Source: UBA1240 sp045599185 (GTDB lineage Bacteria > Spirochaetota > Spirochaetia > Treponematales > Treponemataceae). Taken from it: a stretch of DNA of 64,000 bases. The notes under the pieces are model-generated. The model was not told where the DNA came from and ran no database searches. It saw nothing but the letters and a program-made list of their open reading frames with translations. The DNA is taken from assembly GCA_045599185.1 (NCBI GenBank), contig JAZRVO010000031.1, positions 62,001 through 126,000 on the forward strand. Reading direction: 5' to 3'. This document shows positions 17,033-25,033 of the stretch, in pieces; positions within the stretch are counted from its first letter, which is position 1; each line of letters begins with the position of its first letter. The position numbers and the translations under genes are program-made.

Positions 17033-17344
17033 ATGGATAATTCATTGGAAGAAATCTTTCGGACAAACCTTAGATTTTACAGGCAAAGAGCAAAATTATC
17101 ACAGGAAAAACTTTCTGCAAAACTGGACAAAAACATTAACTACATAAATATGATTGAAGGAAAAAAGAGCATTCCGCCTCTTTCGATGATTGAGCAGATT
17201 GCTTCTATTCTCGAAATACCTTCGTACTACCTGTTAAAGCCATTGGACGAAGAACATGTTCTGGACAGGAACAAAATAATAGATGATGCTTCCAAATTAA
17301 TTGCGGAACAGTCAAAGGAAATTTTAAAAAAATTATTAAAGTAA
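17033..17344 (+). CDS. XRE-family (Cro/CI-type) helix-turn-helix regulator
   Basis: 103 residues. An HTH_3 domain covers residues ~10-65 (LRFYRQRAKLSQEKLSAKLD, NYINMIEGKKSIPPLSMIEQIASILEIPSYYLL). A short charged C-terminal helix follows that may dimerise. No Shine-Dalgarno sequence lies before the ATG, which is 7 bp from the end of the palindrome, so the mRNA may be leaderless or nearly so. The position beside an extensive palindrome and a divergent cassette argues for a local repressor of genes 1-4 and of itself. Confidence 0.88.
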   Translation: MDNSLEEIFRTNLRFYRQRAKLSQEKLSAKLDKNINYINMIEGKKSIPPLSMIEQIASILEIPSYYLLKPLDEEHVLDRNKIIDDASKLIAEQSKEILKKLLK

Positions 17345-17460
17345 CAGTCTTTTCAGGCTAAAATATGCCGCAAAAAGCAGCTGTTTTTATGGCATTTTAC
17401 ATAAACCCAACATTCGGCCTTTTTGTTCCTTATTTATAAGGCGCAGGGGTTTTTAGAATT

Positions 17461-18108
17461 ATGAGCGCAATTGAAAATTTGAAAAACGAATTTATCCGGT
17501 TGGCAAAACTTACCCGGAAAAATGAAATTGAAGAACAGCTTCAGTGTATTATGGCTTATTTTCTGCGTAACTTTTCCTTAACCGTAAACAATAAAACCGT
17601 TAAGCCCGTTGAAGTTGAAGCCTACTATTACATGGACATTTTTTTTGAAGATAAGTATGTGCACCGCGAAAAAGGCTTGCAGGATAATCATTTCGGGCAG
17701 CTGTATTTTCATAAAATGAACGGTGCCCTAAAAACCGGAACATACAAGGGAATGGACGTTTGCCTTTCACTTGAAAAAGGAATATTTCTGGCACTGCTGA
17801 TAAGAAGTGCAGAAATAAACGGCAGGGCAGTTTACGGCCCTTCAAACTGCGTAAAGGAAATTTTTGTCTCGGATGAGGCGTATAAAGAAAAATATGAAAA
17901 CGAACAGAAGCAAAATGCACTTGCCGTAAATTCTGCTGATAAAGGCCGCCTGCATTGCGGAGAAAGGTACGGTTTGTCCGCCGCCCCAAAAGATTTTGAA
18001 AACTGGGAAGATTTTTACAAAATGCAGCTCAGAATGTTCATCGGCGAGTTTGAAGAAAACTCTTCCGTAAAAATAAAGGCAAAAAGAAACCTGAAAAATT
18101 TCTGCTAG
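17461..18108 (+). CDS. Conserved-looking protein of unknown function
   Basis: 215 residues, soluble, with no signal. The segment VEVEAYYYMDIFFEDKYVHR, then YKGMDVCLSLEKGIFLALLIRSAEINGRAVYGPSNCV, faintly recalls the layout of alkyladenine (Mpg) DNA glycosylases (EAY motif, then LIR-A-E and GP). The match is weak and the canonical catalytic context is not convincing. Monocistronic; not clearly part of the cassette upstream. The coding composition is more like the chromosome than the AT-rich cassette. Confidence 0.6.
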   Translation: MSAIENLKNEFIRLAKLTRKNEIEEQLQCIMAYFLRNFSLTVNNKTVKPVEVEAYYYMDIFFEDKYVHREKGLQDNHFGQLYFHKMNGALKTGTYKGMDVCLSLEKGIFLALLIRSAEINGRAVYGPSNCVKEIFVSDEAYKEKYENEQKQNALAVNSADKGRLHCGERYGLSAAPKDFENWEDFYKMQLRMFIGEFEENSSVKIKAKRNLKNFC

Positions 18109-18187
18109 CCGCAGTTTTTAAGGCATTCCGCACCTGTTCCGTGTCGACTGTACGTGCCACACACTTGCGCCACGGTGACGCCACGTT

Positions 18188-18631
18188 TTATATTTTCCTT
18201 GCAAAACTTACGTGGCCTTTCAAATCGGTAAATCCAAGCTTTGTGTAAAACTTATAGGCCGGTGCGTTTACGTCGGTCTGCAAAAAATACTGAACAATTC
18301 CGCGGCTTTCCATGACTGGCTTCATCAGGTTAAAAAATGCTGTGCCCAATCCCTGTCCCTGCCGTTCAGTGCGGATGCACAGTTCTTCAATAACGTATTC
18401 AGTTCCAGAAAACCAGTGCTTTATGTGCCCAAAAGAAATTCCTACCAGTTCCGTCCCGTCGTACAAACCAAGATTCAGCGGATTCCGCCCCGACATTACG
18501 TCTTTTAAGTATTCGTTCAGCTGGTTTTCGTCGCTCCAGTCGTCATTCCATGGCTCATTCGTAAAAACCGAAGCAAAAAGTTCCTTTACGGCTTCAAAAT
18601 CTGCGGCGGCAAGTTCTTTTATTTCAATCAT
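18188..18631 (-). CDS. GNAT-family N-acetyltransferase
   Basis: 147 residues. The acetyl-CoA-binding motif A is clear: IEELCIRTERQGQGLGTAFF. A terminal PAYKFYTKLGF motif B follows. Layout and length resemble small aminoglycoside/amine acetyltransferases, but the substrate cannot be read. The ATG overlaps the stop of the upstream gene (ATGA), so the two are translationally coupled. Confidence 0.85.
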   Translation of the reverse strand: MIEIKELAAADFEAVKELFASVFTNEPWNDDWSDENQLNEYLKDVMSGRNPLNLGLYDGTELVGISFGHIKHWFSGTEYVIEELCIRTERQGQGLGTAFFNLMKPVMESRGIVQYFLQTDVNAPAYKFYTKLGFTDLKGHVSFARKI

Positions 18632-19035
18632 AGTTTTGTCGTTTCCTCTTTCAGGTTTTCCGGCGTGTTTTTCACCGCAACCTGGAATTCATCTTCGTAA
18701 ACAATTTCACCCGGCACTTCGCTGCATTCACTTTTATAAAGCTGAAGGCTGTATTTTTTTGCCATTTTACGGTAAAAAGTCATCTGCCGGTAAATGTCAT
18801 TTCCCTCGGGCGAGTGCTTAAACCATGTTGTCGCCCTATCAGGGTTTTCCTGTTCGTAAAAAGGCGGAACCGGCAGCACCTTTTCAAAATATTCCCGTTT
18901 TTTCCAGTATTCGGCAGTTTCTTCTTCGTTCAAAATCTTTGCATCCGCCAGTTTGCCTGTTGCGGTAAAAATTCCACGCGGCTGCTGCGTAATGTAGGCA
19001 ATGTCTGCCGTGTGCACCCTGTAATATTCAGCCAT
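18628..19035 (-). CDS. Conserved protein of unknown function
   Basis: 135 residues, soluble and aromatic-rich. The conserved-looking core includes QQPRGIFTATGKL, YWKKREYFEKVLPVPPFYE and TTWFKHS. The VLPVPPFYE/TWFK pattern is reminiscent of an uncharacterised family in Firmicutes; I cannot assign a function. First of a two-gene unit with the GNAT enzyme. Confidence 0.7.
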   Translation of the reverse strand: MAEYYRVHTADIAYITQQPRGIFTATGKLADAKILNEEETAEYWKKREYFEKVLPVPPFYEQENPDRATTWFKHSPEGNDIYRQMTFYRKMAKKYSLQLYKSECSEVPGEIVYEDEFQVAVKNTPENLKEETTKL

Positions 19036-19351
19036 TTTTTTTCCGTCTGCTGTCTAACTCCAATATCGAGTTTTAAAGTTCAGCATGACAATAAGATTCC
19101 TTGTCATCATGGTATTGTAGCACAAAAAGGAAGGCCGCCGCATTAAAGCCGTGCTTTAACTGAACGGATGGAAGAAAACTGTTCATTTTTTTTAGTGAAT
19201 AAGTGGCAGGCATAAAAAGCCCGGTTTGACATTTCCCTTTAAAAATGCGTAAATAAACATATTATAATAGAAGAAAAATGAATGTTACGGGTTTTTCAAA
19301 AAATTCCCTTTGCTTCAATTTTCTTCAAAATAACAAAAACAGGAGCCTTGA
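19036..19351. other. 316-bp divergent intergenic region
   Basis: Lies between the unknown/GNAT unit and cimA. It contains an inverted repeat ATGACAA-9-TTGTCAT at 19085-19107 and a -10-like TATAAT at 19263-19268 about 85 nt before the cimA ATG. No ORF, T-box or leader peptide was recognised. Confidence 0.5.
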
Positions 19352-20983
19352 ATGGACGCAAACAGCAAAAAAATCTGCATTTTAGATTCTACTTTACGAG
19401 ACGGTGCCCAAGGTGAAGGCATTAGTTTCTCTGTTCAAGACAAAATTCATATTGTGCAGGCTTTGGATTCTTTGGGAATTGACCTTATTGAAGCCGGAAA
19501 CCCCGGTTCTAACCCTAAGGATTTGGAATTTTTTCAGCTTGCCCAGAACCTGCATCTGGAATATTCCCAGATTGCGGCTTTTGGTTCTACCCGCCGCAAG
19601 GATTTGAAGGCAAGCGAAGATGCCCAGCTGCAAAGCCTGCTTTCTGCAAATACAAAGCACGTGGTAATTTTCGGCAAGTCGTGGGATTTTCAGGTTACCG
19701 AGATTCTGCACGCTTCGCTGGAAGAAAACCTTGCGATGATTGAAGAAACCATCAGTTTTTTGAAGAATAACGACCGCGTTGTGCATTACGATGCAGAACA
19801 TTTTTTTGACGGCTGGTTTGCCAACAAAGACTACTGCCTGAAAACTTTGCAGGCTGCGGTTGACGGCGGCGCTGCAAGCCTGACCCTTTGCGATACCAAG
19901 GGCGGTACAATGCCTTTGGAACTTTTTGAAGTTACAAAAGAAGTTACTGAATATTTCAATAAATATTGTGCCGAAAAAAAGCTTGAACCTGTTATGGTTG
20001 GCATTCACACCCACAACGATACTGGTCTTGCCGTTGCAAACTCTATTCTTGCGGTGCAGGCCGGTGCAACAATGGTGCAGGGCGTTCTTTTGGGCTTTGG
20101 TGAACGTACCGGCAATGCAAACCTTAGTACCATTATTGCAGACCTTCAGCTTAAAAACGGCCTTAAATGCGTGCCGGACGAAATGATGAGCCAGCTTACT
20201 TCCGTTGTGCGCCGCATTGCAGAAATTGCAAACGTTAATCTGGACAGTGGAATGCCCTATGTTGGCACGAATGCTTTTGCCCACAAGGCCGGCATGCACA
20301 TTGACGCTGTTACAAAAAATCCGGCCGCTTACGAACACGTTGCGCCCGAATCTGTTGGTAACGACCGCGTATTTTTGATGAGTGAAGTTGCAGGCCGTTC
20401 CCTTATCATTGAAAAAATTAAGAAATTTGACAGCAGCATTACCAAGGCTTCGCCTGTTGTTGCAGAAATTGTTGCCAAAGTGAAGGAACTTGAACACGCA
20501 GGCTACAAGTTTGAAGGCGCAGACGGCAGTTTTGAACTTTTGGTGCGCAAAATCATCGGCAAGTATCAGCCGTTTTTCAAACTGCACTATTACAAAACAA
20601 TGGGCGAAAAACCAAGCGTTTCGCCGGATGCAAGCCAGTTTGCCCAGATTAAGGTTGAAGTTGACAGCCAGATTGAAATTACCGCCGGTGAAGGTTCGGG
20701 CCCTGTTAACGCTCTTGATACTGCACTGCGTAAGGCACTGGTTCGCTTTTACCCGGAAGTTTCTTCAATCCGCCTAACGGACTATAAGGTTCGTGTTCTG
20801 GATTCTACCAGCGCAACGGCCTCTAGGGTTCGCGTACTTATAGAAAGTACCGACGGCGTAGAAGACTGGACGACTGTTGGCGTTTCCAACGACATAGTTG
20901 AAGCTTCGTGGCTTGCGCTTGTTGATTCAATTGAATACAAGCTTATTAAGGATTTGGAAAAGAAATACAAGAAATTCCTTTAA
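19352..20983 (+). CDS. cimA: Citramalate synthase
   Basis: Condenses pyruvate and acetyl-CoA to (R)-citramalate, giving 2-oxobutyrate and isoleucine without threonine deaminase. The 543 residues match the long CimA branch of the isopropylmalate/homocitrate synthase family. The catalytic start of the barrel is DSTLRDGAQGEG. Metal and substrate residues lie in HYDAEHFFDG, LCDTKGG and GIHTHNDTGLAVANS, with GTNAFAHKAGMHIDAV in the linker domain. A C-terminal LeuA-dimer-type regulatory domain (residues ~400-520) suggests feedback control. AGGAG precedes the ATG. It converges with leuB, which can process the citramalate-derived intermediate. Confidence 0.9.
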   Translation: MDANSKKICILDSTLRDGAQGEGISFSVQDKIHIVQALDSLGIDLIEAGNPGSNPKDLEFFQLAQNLHLEYSQIAAFGSTRRKDLKASEDAQLQSLLSANTKHVVIFGKSWDFQVTEILHASLEENLAMIEETISFLKNNDRVVHYDAEHFFDGWFANKDYCLKTLQAAVDGGAASLTLCDTKGGTMPLELFEVTKEVTEYFNKYCAEKKLEPVMVGIHTHNDTGLAVANSILAVQAGATMVQGVLLGFGERTGNANLSTIIADLQLKNGLKCVPDEMMSQLTSVVRRIAEIANVNLDSGMPYVGTNAFAHKAGMHIDAVTKNPAAYEHVAPESVGNDRVFLMSEVAGRSLIIEKIKKFDSSITKASPVVAEIVAKVKELEHAGYKFEGADGSFELLVRKIIGKYQPFFKLHYYKTMGEKPSVSPDASQFAQIKVEVDSQIEITAGEGSGPVNALDTALRKALVRFYPEVSSIRLTDYKVRVLDSTSATASRVRVLIESTDGVEDWTTVGVSNDIVEASWLALVDSIEYKLIKDLEKKYKKFL

Positions 20984-21038
20984 CGGAATGGAAATTTTAT
21001 TTGCCCTGCAGGCTGCTGAAAAAGCAGGCGGCGGGCAT

Positions 21039-21073
21039 AAAAAAAGCACTGGAAAAACCAGTGCTTTTTTTAT
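21039..21073. terminator. Bidirectional terminator between cimA and leuB
   Basis: AAAAAAAGCACTGG and CCAGTGCTTTTTTT form a perfect stem with an AAAAA loop and A/T runs on both sides. It serves the converging genes. Confidence 0.85.
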
Positions 21074-21157
21074 ATACGGTGGTGTTTTAAGGTTTTTAAG
21101 CAAACCTTAAAAGGGCAAGGCTGGGTTTTGCCGCTGCAAATGCCCTGACCAGACTTA

Positions 21158-22243
21158 TTACAGTTTTGCTACAACCAGTTCGCCCATTTTTTTAGTGCCA
21201 ACAAGCTTGCCGCTTGCTTTAAGTGCATCGCGGTCGCTGCCTGCAATGTCGCCTGTGCGGTAACCTTCGTCAAGCACTTTTTCTACTGCGCTTTCAATTG
21301 CTTTTGCTTCGGTTTCAAGGCCGAAAGAATAGCGCAGAAGCATTGCTGCACTGAGGATTGTTGCCAATGGGTTTGCAAGGTCTTTGCCTGCAATGTCCGG
21401 GGCAGAACCGTGGATAGGTTCGTAAAGACCCGGACCGTCTTTTCCAAGTGAAGCAGAAGCCAGCATACCGATTGAACCTGTAATCTGCGAAGCTTCGTCA
21501 CTTAAAATGTCGCCAAACATGTTGCTTGTTGCAATAACGTCAAACTGGCGCGGGTTGCGTACCAGCTGCATAGAAGCGTTGTCAATGTAAAGGTAAGAAA
21601 GCTGAACGTCAGGGTAGTCGCCTTTAATGCTTTCTGTAACTTTGCGCCACAGCTGGCTAGAGTTAAGGATGTTTGCCTTGTCTACAACGCAGAGTTTTTT
21701 CTGGCGTTTCTGGGCAAATTCAAAACCCATGCGTACAATGCGTTCAATTTCTTCCCATGTATATTTTTCTGTATCCCATGCACTTTTTCCGTCGGCTGCT
21801 GTGCCGCGGTCTCCAAAGTAAATTCCGCTGATCAGTTCGCGTACAATAAGAATGTCAAGGCCGTCACCAACAATTTCGTCTTTAAGCGGACAGGCATCCT
21901 TTAACTGTTTGAACATTACTGCCGGGCGAAGGTTTGCAAAAACCTGCATTCCGCCGCGAAGACCGAGCAGTGCTTTTTCCGGTCTGAGTTCAGAAGCAAG
22001 GTTATCCCATTTCGGGCCGCCAACGGCGCCAAGCAGAACTGCATCACTTTTCAGACATTTGTCCAGTTCTTCCTGTGGCAGCGGCTTGCCGAATTTGTCA
22101 ATTGCGCAGCCGCCTGCCGTTACTGTTGTATAGTTCCATTTGTGTCCATATTTTTTTGCAACAGTGTCCAACACCTTTACGGCTTCTGCTACAACGTCCG
22201 GACCAATTCCGTCACCAGGAATAAGTGCAATATTTTTTTTCAT
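21158..22243 (-). CDS. leuB: 3-isopropylmalate dehydrogenase
   Basis: NAD-dependent oxidative decarboxylation in leucine synthesis; LeuB also acts on beta-methylmalate from the citramalate route. 361 residues. It opens with IALIPGDGIGPDVVAEAVKVL. The family signature NMFGDILSDEASQITGSIGMLASAS is near residue 235, followed by EPIHGSAPDIAGKDLANPLA. AAGGAG lies before the ATG. The promoter region holds the palindrome shared with ilvC. No leuC/leuD adjacent. Confidence 0.96.
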   Translation of the reverse strand: MKKNIALIPGDGIGPDVVAEAVKVLDTVAKKYGHKWNYTTVTAGGCAIDKFGKPLPQEELDKCLKSDAVLLGAVGGPKWDNLASELRPEKALLGLRGGMQVFANLRPAVMFKQLKDACPLKDEIVGDGLDILIVRELISGIYFGDRGTAADGKSAWDTEKYTWEEIERIVRMGFEFAQKRQKKLCVVDKANILNSSQLWRKVTESIKGDYPDVQLSYLYIDNASMQLVRNPRQFDVIATSNMFGDILSDEASQITGSIGMLASASLGKDGPGLYEPIHGSAPDIAGKDLANPLATILSAAMLLRYSFGLETEAKAIESAVEKVLDEGYRTGDIAGSDRDALKASGKLVGTKKMGELVVAKL

Positions 22244-22296
22244 AAAAAACTCCTTATTGAAAGTTTAATGAAGCATTATTTTTAGTGTTTCTTTAG

Positions 22297-22327
22297 AAAT
22301 ACTAAAGTTTTTTAAGTATTTATGCAA
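22297..22327 (-). promoter_or_regulatory. leuB promoter with embedded palindrome shared with ilvC
   Basis: The element at 22297-22321 has 7-bp outer arms AAATACT / AGTATTT. On the minus strand, TTGCAT (22327-22322) and TAGTAT (22304-22299) are spaced 17 bp apart and read as -35 and -10. The palindrome would thus occupy the promoter itself, as expected for repression. A second inverted repeat, CTTTAG-5-CTAAAG, overlaps it (22291-22307). Confidence 0.55.
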
Positions 22328-22364
22328 TAGTTAAACGTGTTTTAATGAATTGAAATTGAAAAAA

Positions 22365-22455
22365 CTTCGCGGCGCAGATAAACGCAGATGAACACGCGTA
22401 AATGCAATCAGCAGCCTCGCCGCAAGCGTCGGGGTATTAAACCCTCCACACGAAT
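22365..22455. repeat. Possible dispersed intergenic repeat
   Basis: GC-richer than its surroundings, with internal repetition of CGCAGATaAACGCAGATgAACACG followed by CCTCGCCGCAAGCGTCGGGG. This style of sequence is seen as intergenic filler repeats in many bacteria. No second copy is present in this window. Confidence 0.3.
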
Positions 22456-22509
22456 AAAAAGCCCGGATGCTTTACGTGCAAAGTACACTTAAAGCGTGTC
22501 CGGGCTTTT
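22456..22509. terminator. Terminator downstream of the XRE-cupin gene
   Basis: AAAAAGCCCGGA pairs with TCCGGGCTTTT around a long loop, with A and T runs at the ends. It is placed to stop the minus-strand regulator operon 20 bp after its last stop codon. Confidence 0.7.
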
Positions 22510-22529
22510 GCGCAGGGTTTTGTAAAAAG

Positions 22530-23120
22530 CTATTCGTTTAAAAAGCGCTGGGGCGGGCTTACAACCCACATTGCGCGCAAAACCGTGTCGCCAACGTTTT
22601 CAAGCGTGTGGGGCGCAGAGGCTGCAAAAGAAACGCTGTCGCCGGTATTCAGCTGGTAAACGTCGTTTTCGTAGTGCAGGGCACCTTTCCCTTCCATAAT
22701 AAAGCCAAATTCCCTGCCAGGGTGACCGTAAGAACCGCGGTGGGTAATTGATTTTGCCGGTATGGAAATAATGTAAGATTCTACTGCGTGGGTGCCGTCG
22801 CTTTCGCAGGGCTGGGCAACTTCTTCGTAGGTAACGTCGCTTTCTACTGTGGTGCGCCGTTCATCGGCAGTAATAACTTTTACCGGGCGTGCAGCACGGT
22901 ACTCGTCAAAAAGGTATTCAAGGCGAATGTCAAGAACATCAGCAATGCTAAGCAGGGTATCAATCGCCGGCGAAACTTTATTCCGTTCAATCTGCGAAAT
23001 AAGGCTTTCGCTTACGCCTGCCTGCTGGGCTACCACTTTCAGCGTATAGCCCTTGCGTTCACGCACCTGGCGCAATTTTTCTCCAAAGCAAAAAGTACGT
23101 TTAGTCTGCGTAGGCGTCAT
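22530..23120 (-). CDS. XRE-cupin transcriptional regulator
   Basis: 196 residues. The N-terminal HTH_3 domain spans residues 12-70 (LRQVRERKGYTLKVVAQQAGVSESLISQIERN). The C-terminal RmlC-like cupin spans ~115-190 (GYGHPGREFGFIMEGKGALHY, LNTGDSVSFAASAPHTLEN). This is the SutR/PuuR-like architecture that senses a small metabolite. GGGAGAA lies inside the end of the upstream gene, which overlaps by 20 bp, indicating cotranscription. The target is unknown. Confidence 0.9.
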   Translation of the reverse strand: MTPTQTKRTFCFGEKLRQVRERKGYTLKVVAQQAGVSESLISQIERNKVSPAIDTLLSIADVLDIRLEYLFDEYRAARPVKVITADERRTTVESDVTYEEVAQPCESDGTHAVESYIISIPAKSITHRGSYGHPGREFGFIMEGKGALHYENDVYQLNTGDSVSFAASAPHTLENVGDTVLRAMWVVSPPQRFLNE

Positions 23121-24207
23121 TATGCTGTTTCTCCCGGTTCTGTTCCAAAATGAATTTTACAAAGTGGTCTTCAAGGGTTTTGTGCGGCCCTTCAAGATTC
23201 ATGCGAGACCTTGCACGGGCATTGTCGCGGCGAATAGTGTAGCGCAGGTAAAAGTTGCGCGGGTCAAATTCAATGTCTACCGGAATGTGTTCGCCTAAAA
23301 GCGCATAAACGTCATCGCGGCTGATTGAAAGATATTTCTGTTCCTTGATTTTGTTTTTCAAAAAGCCAATCTGTTCAAACGAAAGGCCAAAAAGGAATTC
23401 CTCAAGGGACTGTGATACGTCAGAATCTTCAAGCTTGGTTTTAATGAAAGCCGTCCACTGTTCGTCAAGTTCAATGGTAAGGCGCAAAAGTTCGCTTGTA
23501 CCAACCATTGTACCAAAAGCCGGCACAATTTTGTCTCGTACAGTCCATACGGCTTCAAGAACCGGCGCAATGTCGGCAACGGTCTGGTCGTTGCGGTGTT
23601 CCCACAAAATTATAAGGCTGGTTGCAATCTGTTCGCGTATGTCGTCTGCAATTGAAGTGTCACCCAGAAGCGAAAGGTAAACGTCTTCCGCCATAATGGT
23701 AAACATTACGCGCAGTGTTGCCGTGCGCAGATGTTCAAGTTCTTTCTTATTGAAATGCTGCATACGGGCTGTTTTGCTTATGGAAACGAATGCGTGAAAT
23801 TTTGCTACAAGAAATCCCTTACCGAGAATTGCCTTTGTAGGCAGGTGAAGCATTCGGTCACCGTTCTTAAAGTCAAGCAGGGCTTTTACCAGTGATTCCT
23901 GCGTACGGACTTCCTGTTCGGCAATTACCTGTTTTTGCAGCAAAGAAGGGAAGCGTGCGATTGTTGCGGCAAGGCGTTCAAGGTCGGTCATGCGTGCCGA
24001 AATGTTTTCCAGTGCTTCGGGCGAAGCCGTGCGCAGGCGTTCAAAAACCATGTCCACAAGTTCGCGTTCTTTTGGCGAAAGAACAATAATGTTGGTATTG
24101 TATTCGTCATTTTTTTCAACGTACTGGTCGTCTTCAAAAAATTCGTCAAGGGCAACAGACTGAAATACTAATTCTTCTTTGTTTTGTTTGCTGTCTAAAG
24201 TTTCCAC
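23101..24207 (-). CDS. Conserved protein of unknown function
   Basis: 368 residues, soluble, mostly helical by composition, beginning at a GTG codon (METLDSKQNKEE); no better ATG exists upstream in frame. Blocks such as LSPKERELVDMVFERLRT, GKGFLVAKFHAFVSISKTARMQHF and RDDVYALLGEHIPVDIEFDPRNFYLRYTIRRDN look well ordered but I cannot tie them to a named domain. It overlaps the XRE-cupin gene downstream by 20 bp, so the two probably act together. Confidence 0.8.
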   Translation of the reverse strand: METLDSKQNKEELVFQSVALDEFFEDDQYVEKNDEYNTNIIVLSPKERELVDMVFERLRTASPEALENISARMTDLERLAATIARFPSLLQKQVIAEQEVRTQESLVKALLDFKNGDRMLHLPTKAILGKGFLVAKFHAFVSISKTARMQHFNKKELEHLRTATLRVMFTIMAEDVYLSLLGDTSIADDIREQIATSLIILWEHRNDQTVADIAPVLEAVWTVRDKIVPAFGTMVGTSELLRLTIELDEQWTAFIKTKLEDSDVSQSLEEFLFGLSFEQIGFLKNKIKEQKYLSISRDDVYALLGEHIPVDIEFDPRNFYLRYTIRRDNARARSRMNLEGPHKTLEDHFVKFILEQNREKQHNDAYAD

Positions 24208-24225
24208 AATATACCCATTTTAACA

Positions 24226-24272
24226 CAAAAAACAGAACAGGCAAAAATAAACTTTGCTCATTCTGTTTTTTA
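24226..24272 (-). terminator. Terminator after the TPR-like lipoprotein gene
   Basis: AAAACAGAA pairs with TTCTGTTTTT across a 25-nt loop. It lies between the lipoprotein stop and the next minus-strand gene, separating their transcripts. Confidence 0.55.
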
Positions 24273-24315
24273 TGCAAGTTTTATTTGCTCTGCCTAATCC
24301 TAACGTCCGGCAGGC

Positions 24316-24753
24316 TTAGTAATCCTCGTCTTCTTCTTCGTCTTCGCTTAAGGTTGCACCTTTGTTTAAGGCGCGTTCAATGTCGTTTTGTGCAAGCACG
24401 TGATATTTTGGCGGAATTGAACCGTAATAGTCGTTTTCGCAGGTGTAAAGTACGTCGTACAGATAGGGCAGGGCTTCCGAATATTTGCCCTGCTTTACCA
24501 GAATGTGGCCTATTTCGTATTCGCCGATAACGCGGTAATTGCTGTCGGTGCCGTAGCGGTCTAGCAGCGCTTCAAAATAGAATTTTGCAGCAGCCGGGTT
24601 GTTGTTGTCGCCGAATGCAATCGCTTCGTTGATAATCTGGTCTGGCGTCATGTCTTCCGGCACTTCGCTTGGTACGCTGTAGCAGGAAGTTAAAAGGGTG
24701 CTTAAAATGCTGAATGCAGCTAAAATTGTCAAAGTTTTTTTCAGGTTTTTCAT
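24316..24753 (-). CDS. Small TPR-like lipoprotein
   Basis: 145 residues. It starts with a Lys-rich signal and a hydrophobic stretch ending in LLTSC (lipobox, Cys about 23), so it should be a lipid-anchored envelope protein. The mature part has two helical repeats of TPR type (AAAKFYFEALLDRYG, YEIGHILVKQGKYSEALPYLYDVLY) and ends in a very acidic tail (EDEEEDEDY). Specific role unknown. Confidence 0.85.
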   Translation of the reverse strand: MKNLKKTLTILAAFSILSTLLTSCYSVPSEVPEDMTPDQIINEAIAFGDNNNPAAAKFYFEALLDRYGTDSNYRVIGEYEIGHILVKQGKYSEALPYLYDVLYTCENDYYGSIPPKYHVLAQNDIERALNKGATLSEDEEEDEDY

Positions 24754-24935
24754 ACTGCCGAAAGTTTAGCATTTTGTTTTTTTTCTAGCAACCGCTGGCT
24801 TTTGCCAAAGTGATTTACTTGCAGGGCGTTTTTTTTGTTTTGCCGCATGGTTTTGGCACGCCAATTTAAGTTGAATGAAAATGAACATGTTATATATGGA
24901 AGAAAACAAGCCGATTTTATAAGGTAAGCAGATGC

Positions 24936-25019
24936 TTGAAAAAGCTTGCTAAATTTTATACATTCATATTGCATAAATATGCAAAAATTAGGTATTTTAT
25001 ACTATAAATATGCAAAAAT
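24936..25019 (+). promoter_or_regulatory. argC operon promoter region with two ARG-box-like sites
   Basis: Site 1, TGCATAAATATGCA (24970-24983), is a palindrome of the ArgR/AhrC type. The longer string ATAAATATGCAAAAAT occurs at 24973-24988 and again at 25004-25019, exactly 31 bp (three helical turns) apart. TTGAAA (24936) and TATACA (24957) could be -35 and -10, with a short 15-bp spacer. Repression by an ArgR-type protein is inferred. Confidence 0.6.
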
Positions 25020-25033
25020 AAGGAAAGAGTATT

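Noticed and set aside
15600..17400. Prophage or integrative element
   Set aside because: No integrase, terminase, tRNA target or direct repeats at the ends were seen; only the AT-rich cassette itself.
19058..19075. Third partial copy of the 64-bp dispersed repeat (AATATCGAGTTTTA)
   Set aside because: Only about 10 bases match around CGAGTTTT and the flanks diverge; probably chance.
19394..20587. A 397-codon minus-strand open frame opposite cimA
   Set aside because: Composition is Phe/Cys/Asn-rich nonsense, no ribosome-binding site, and the opposite strand is a clear cimA. A shadow frame.
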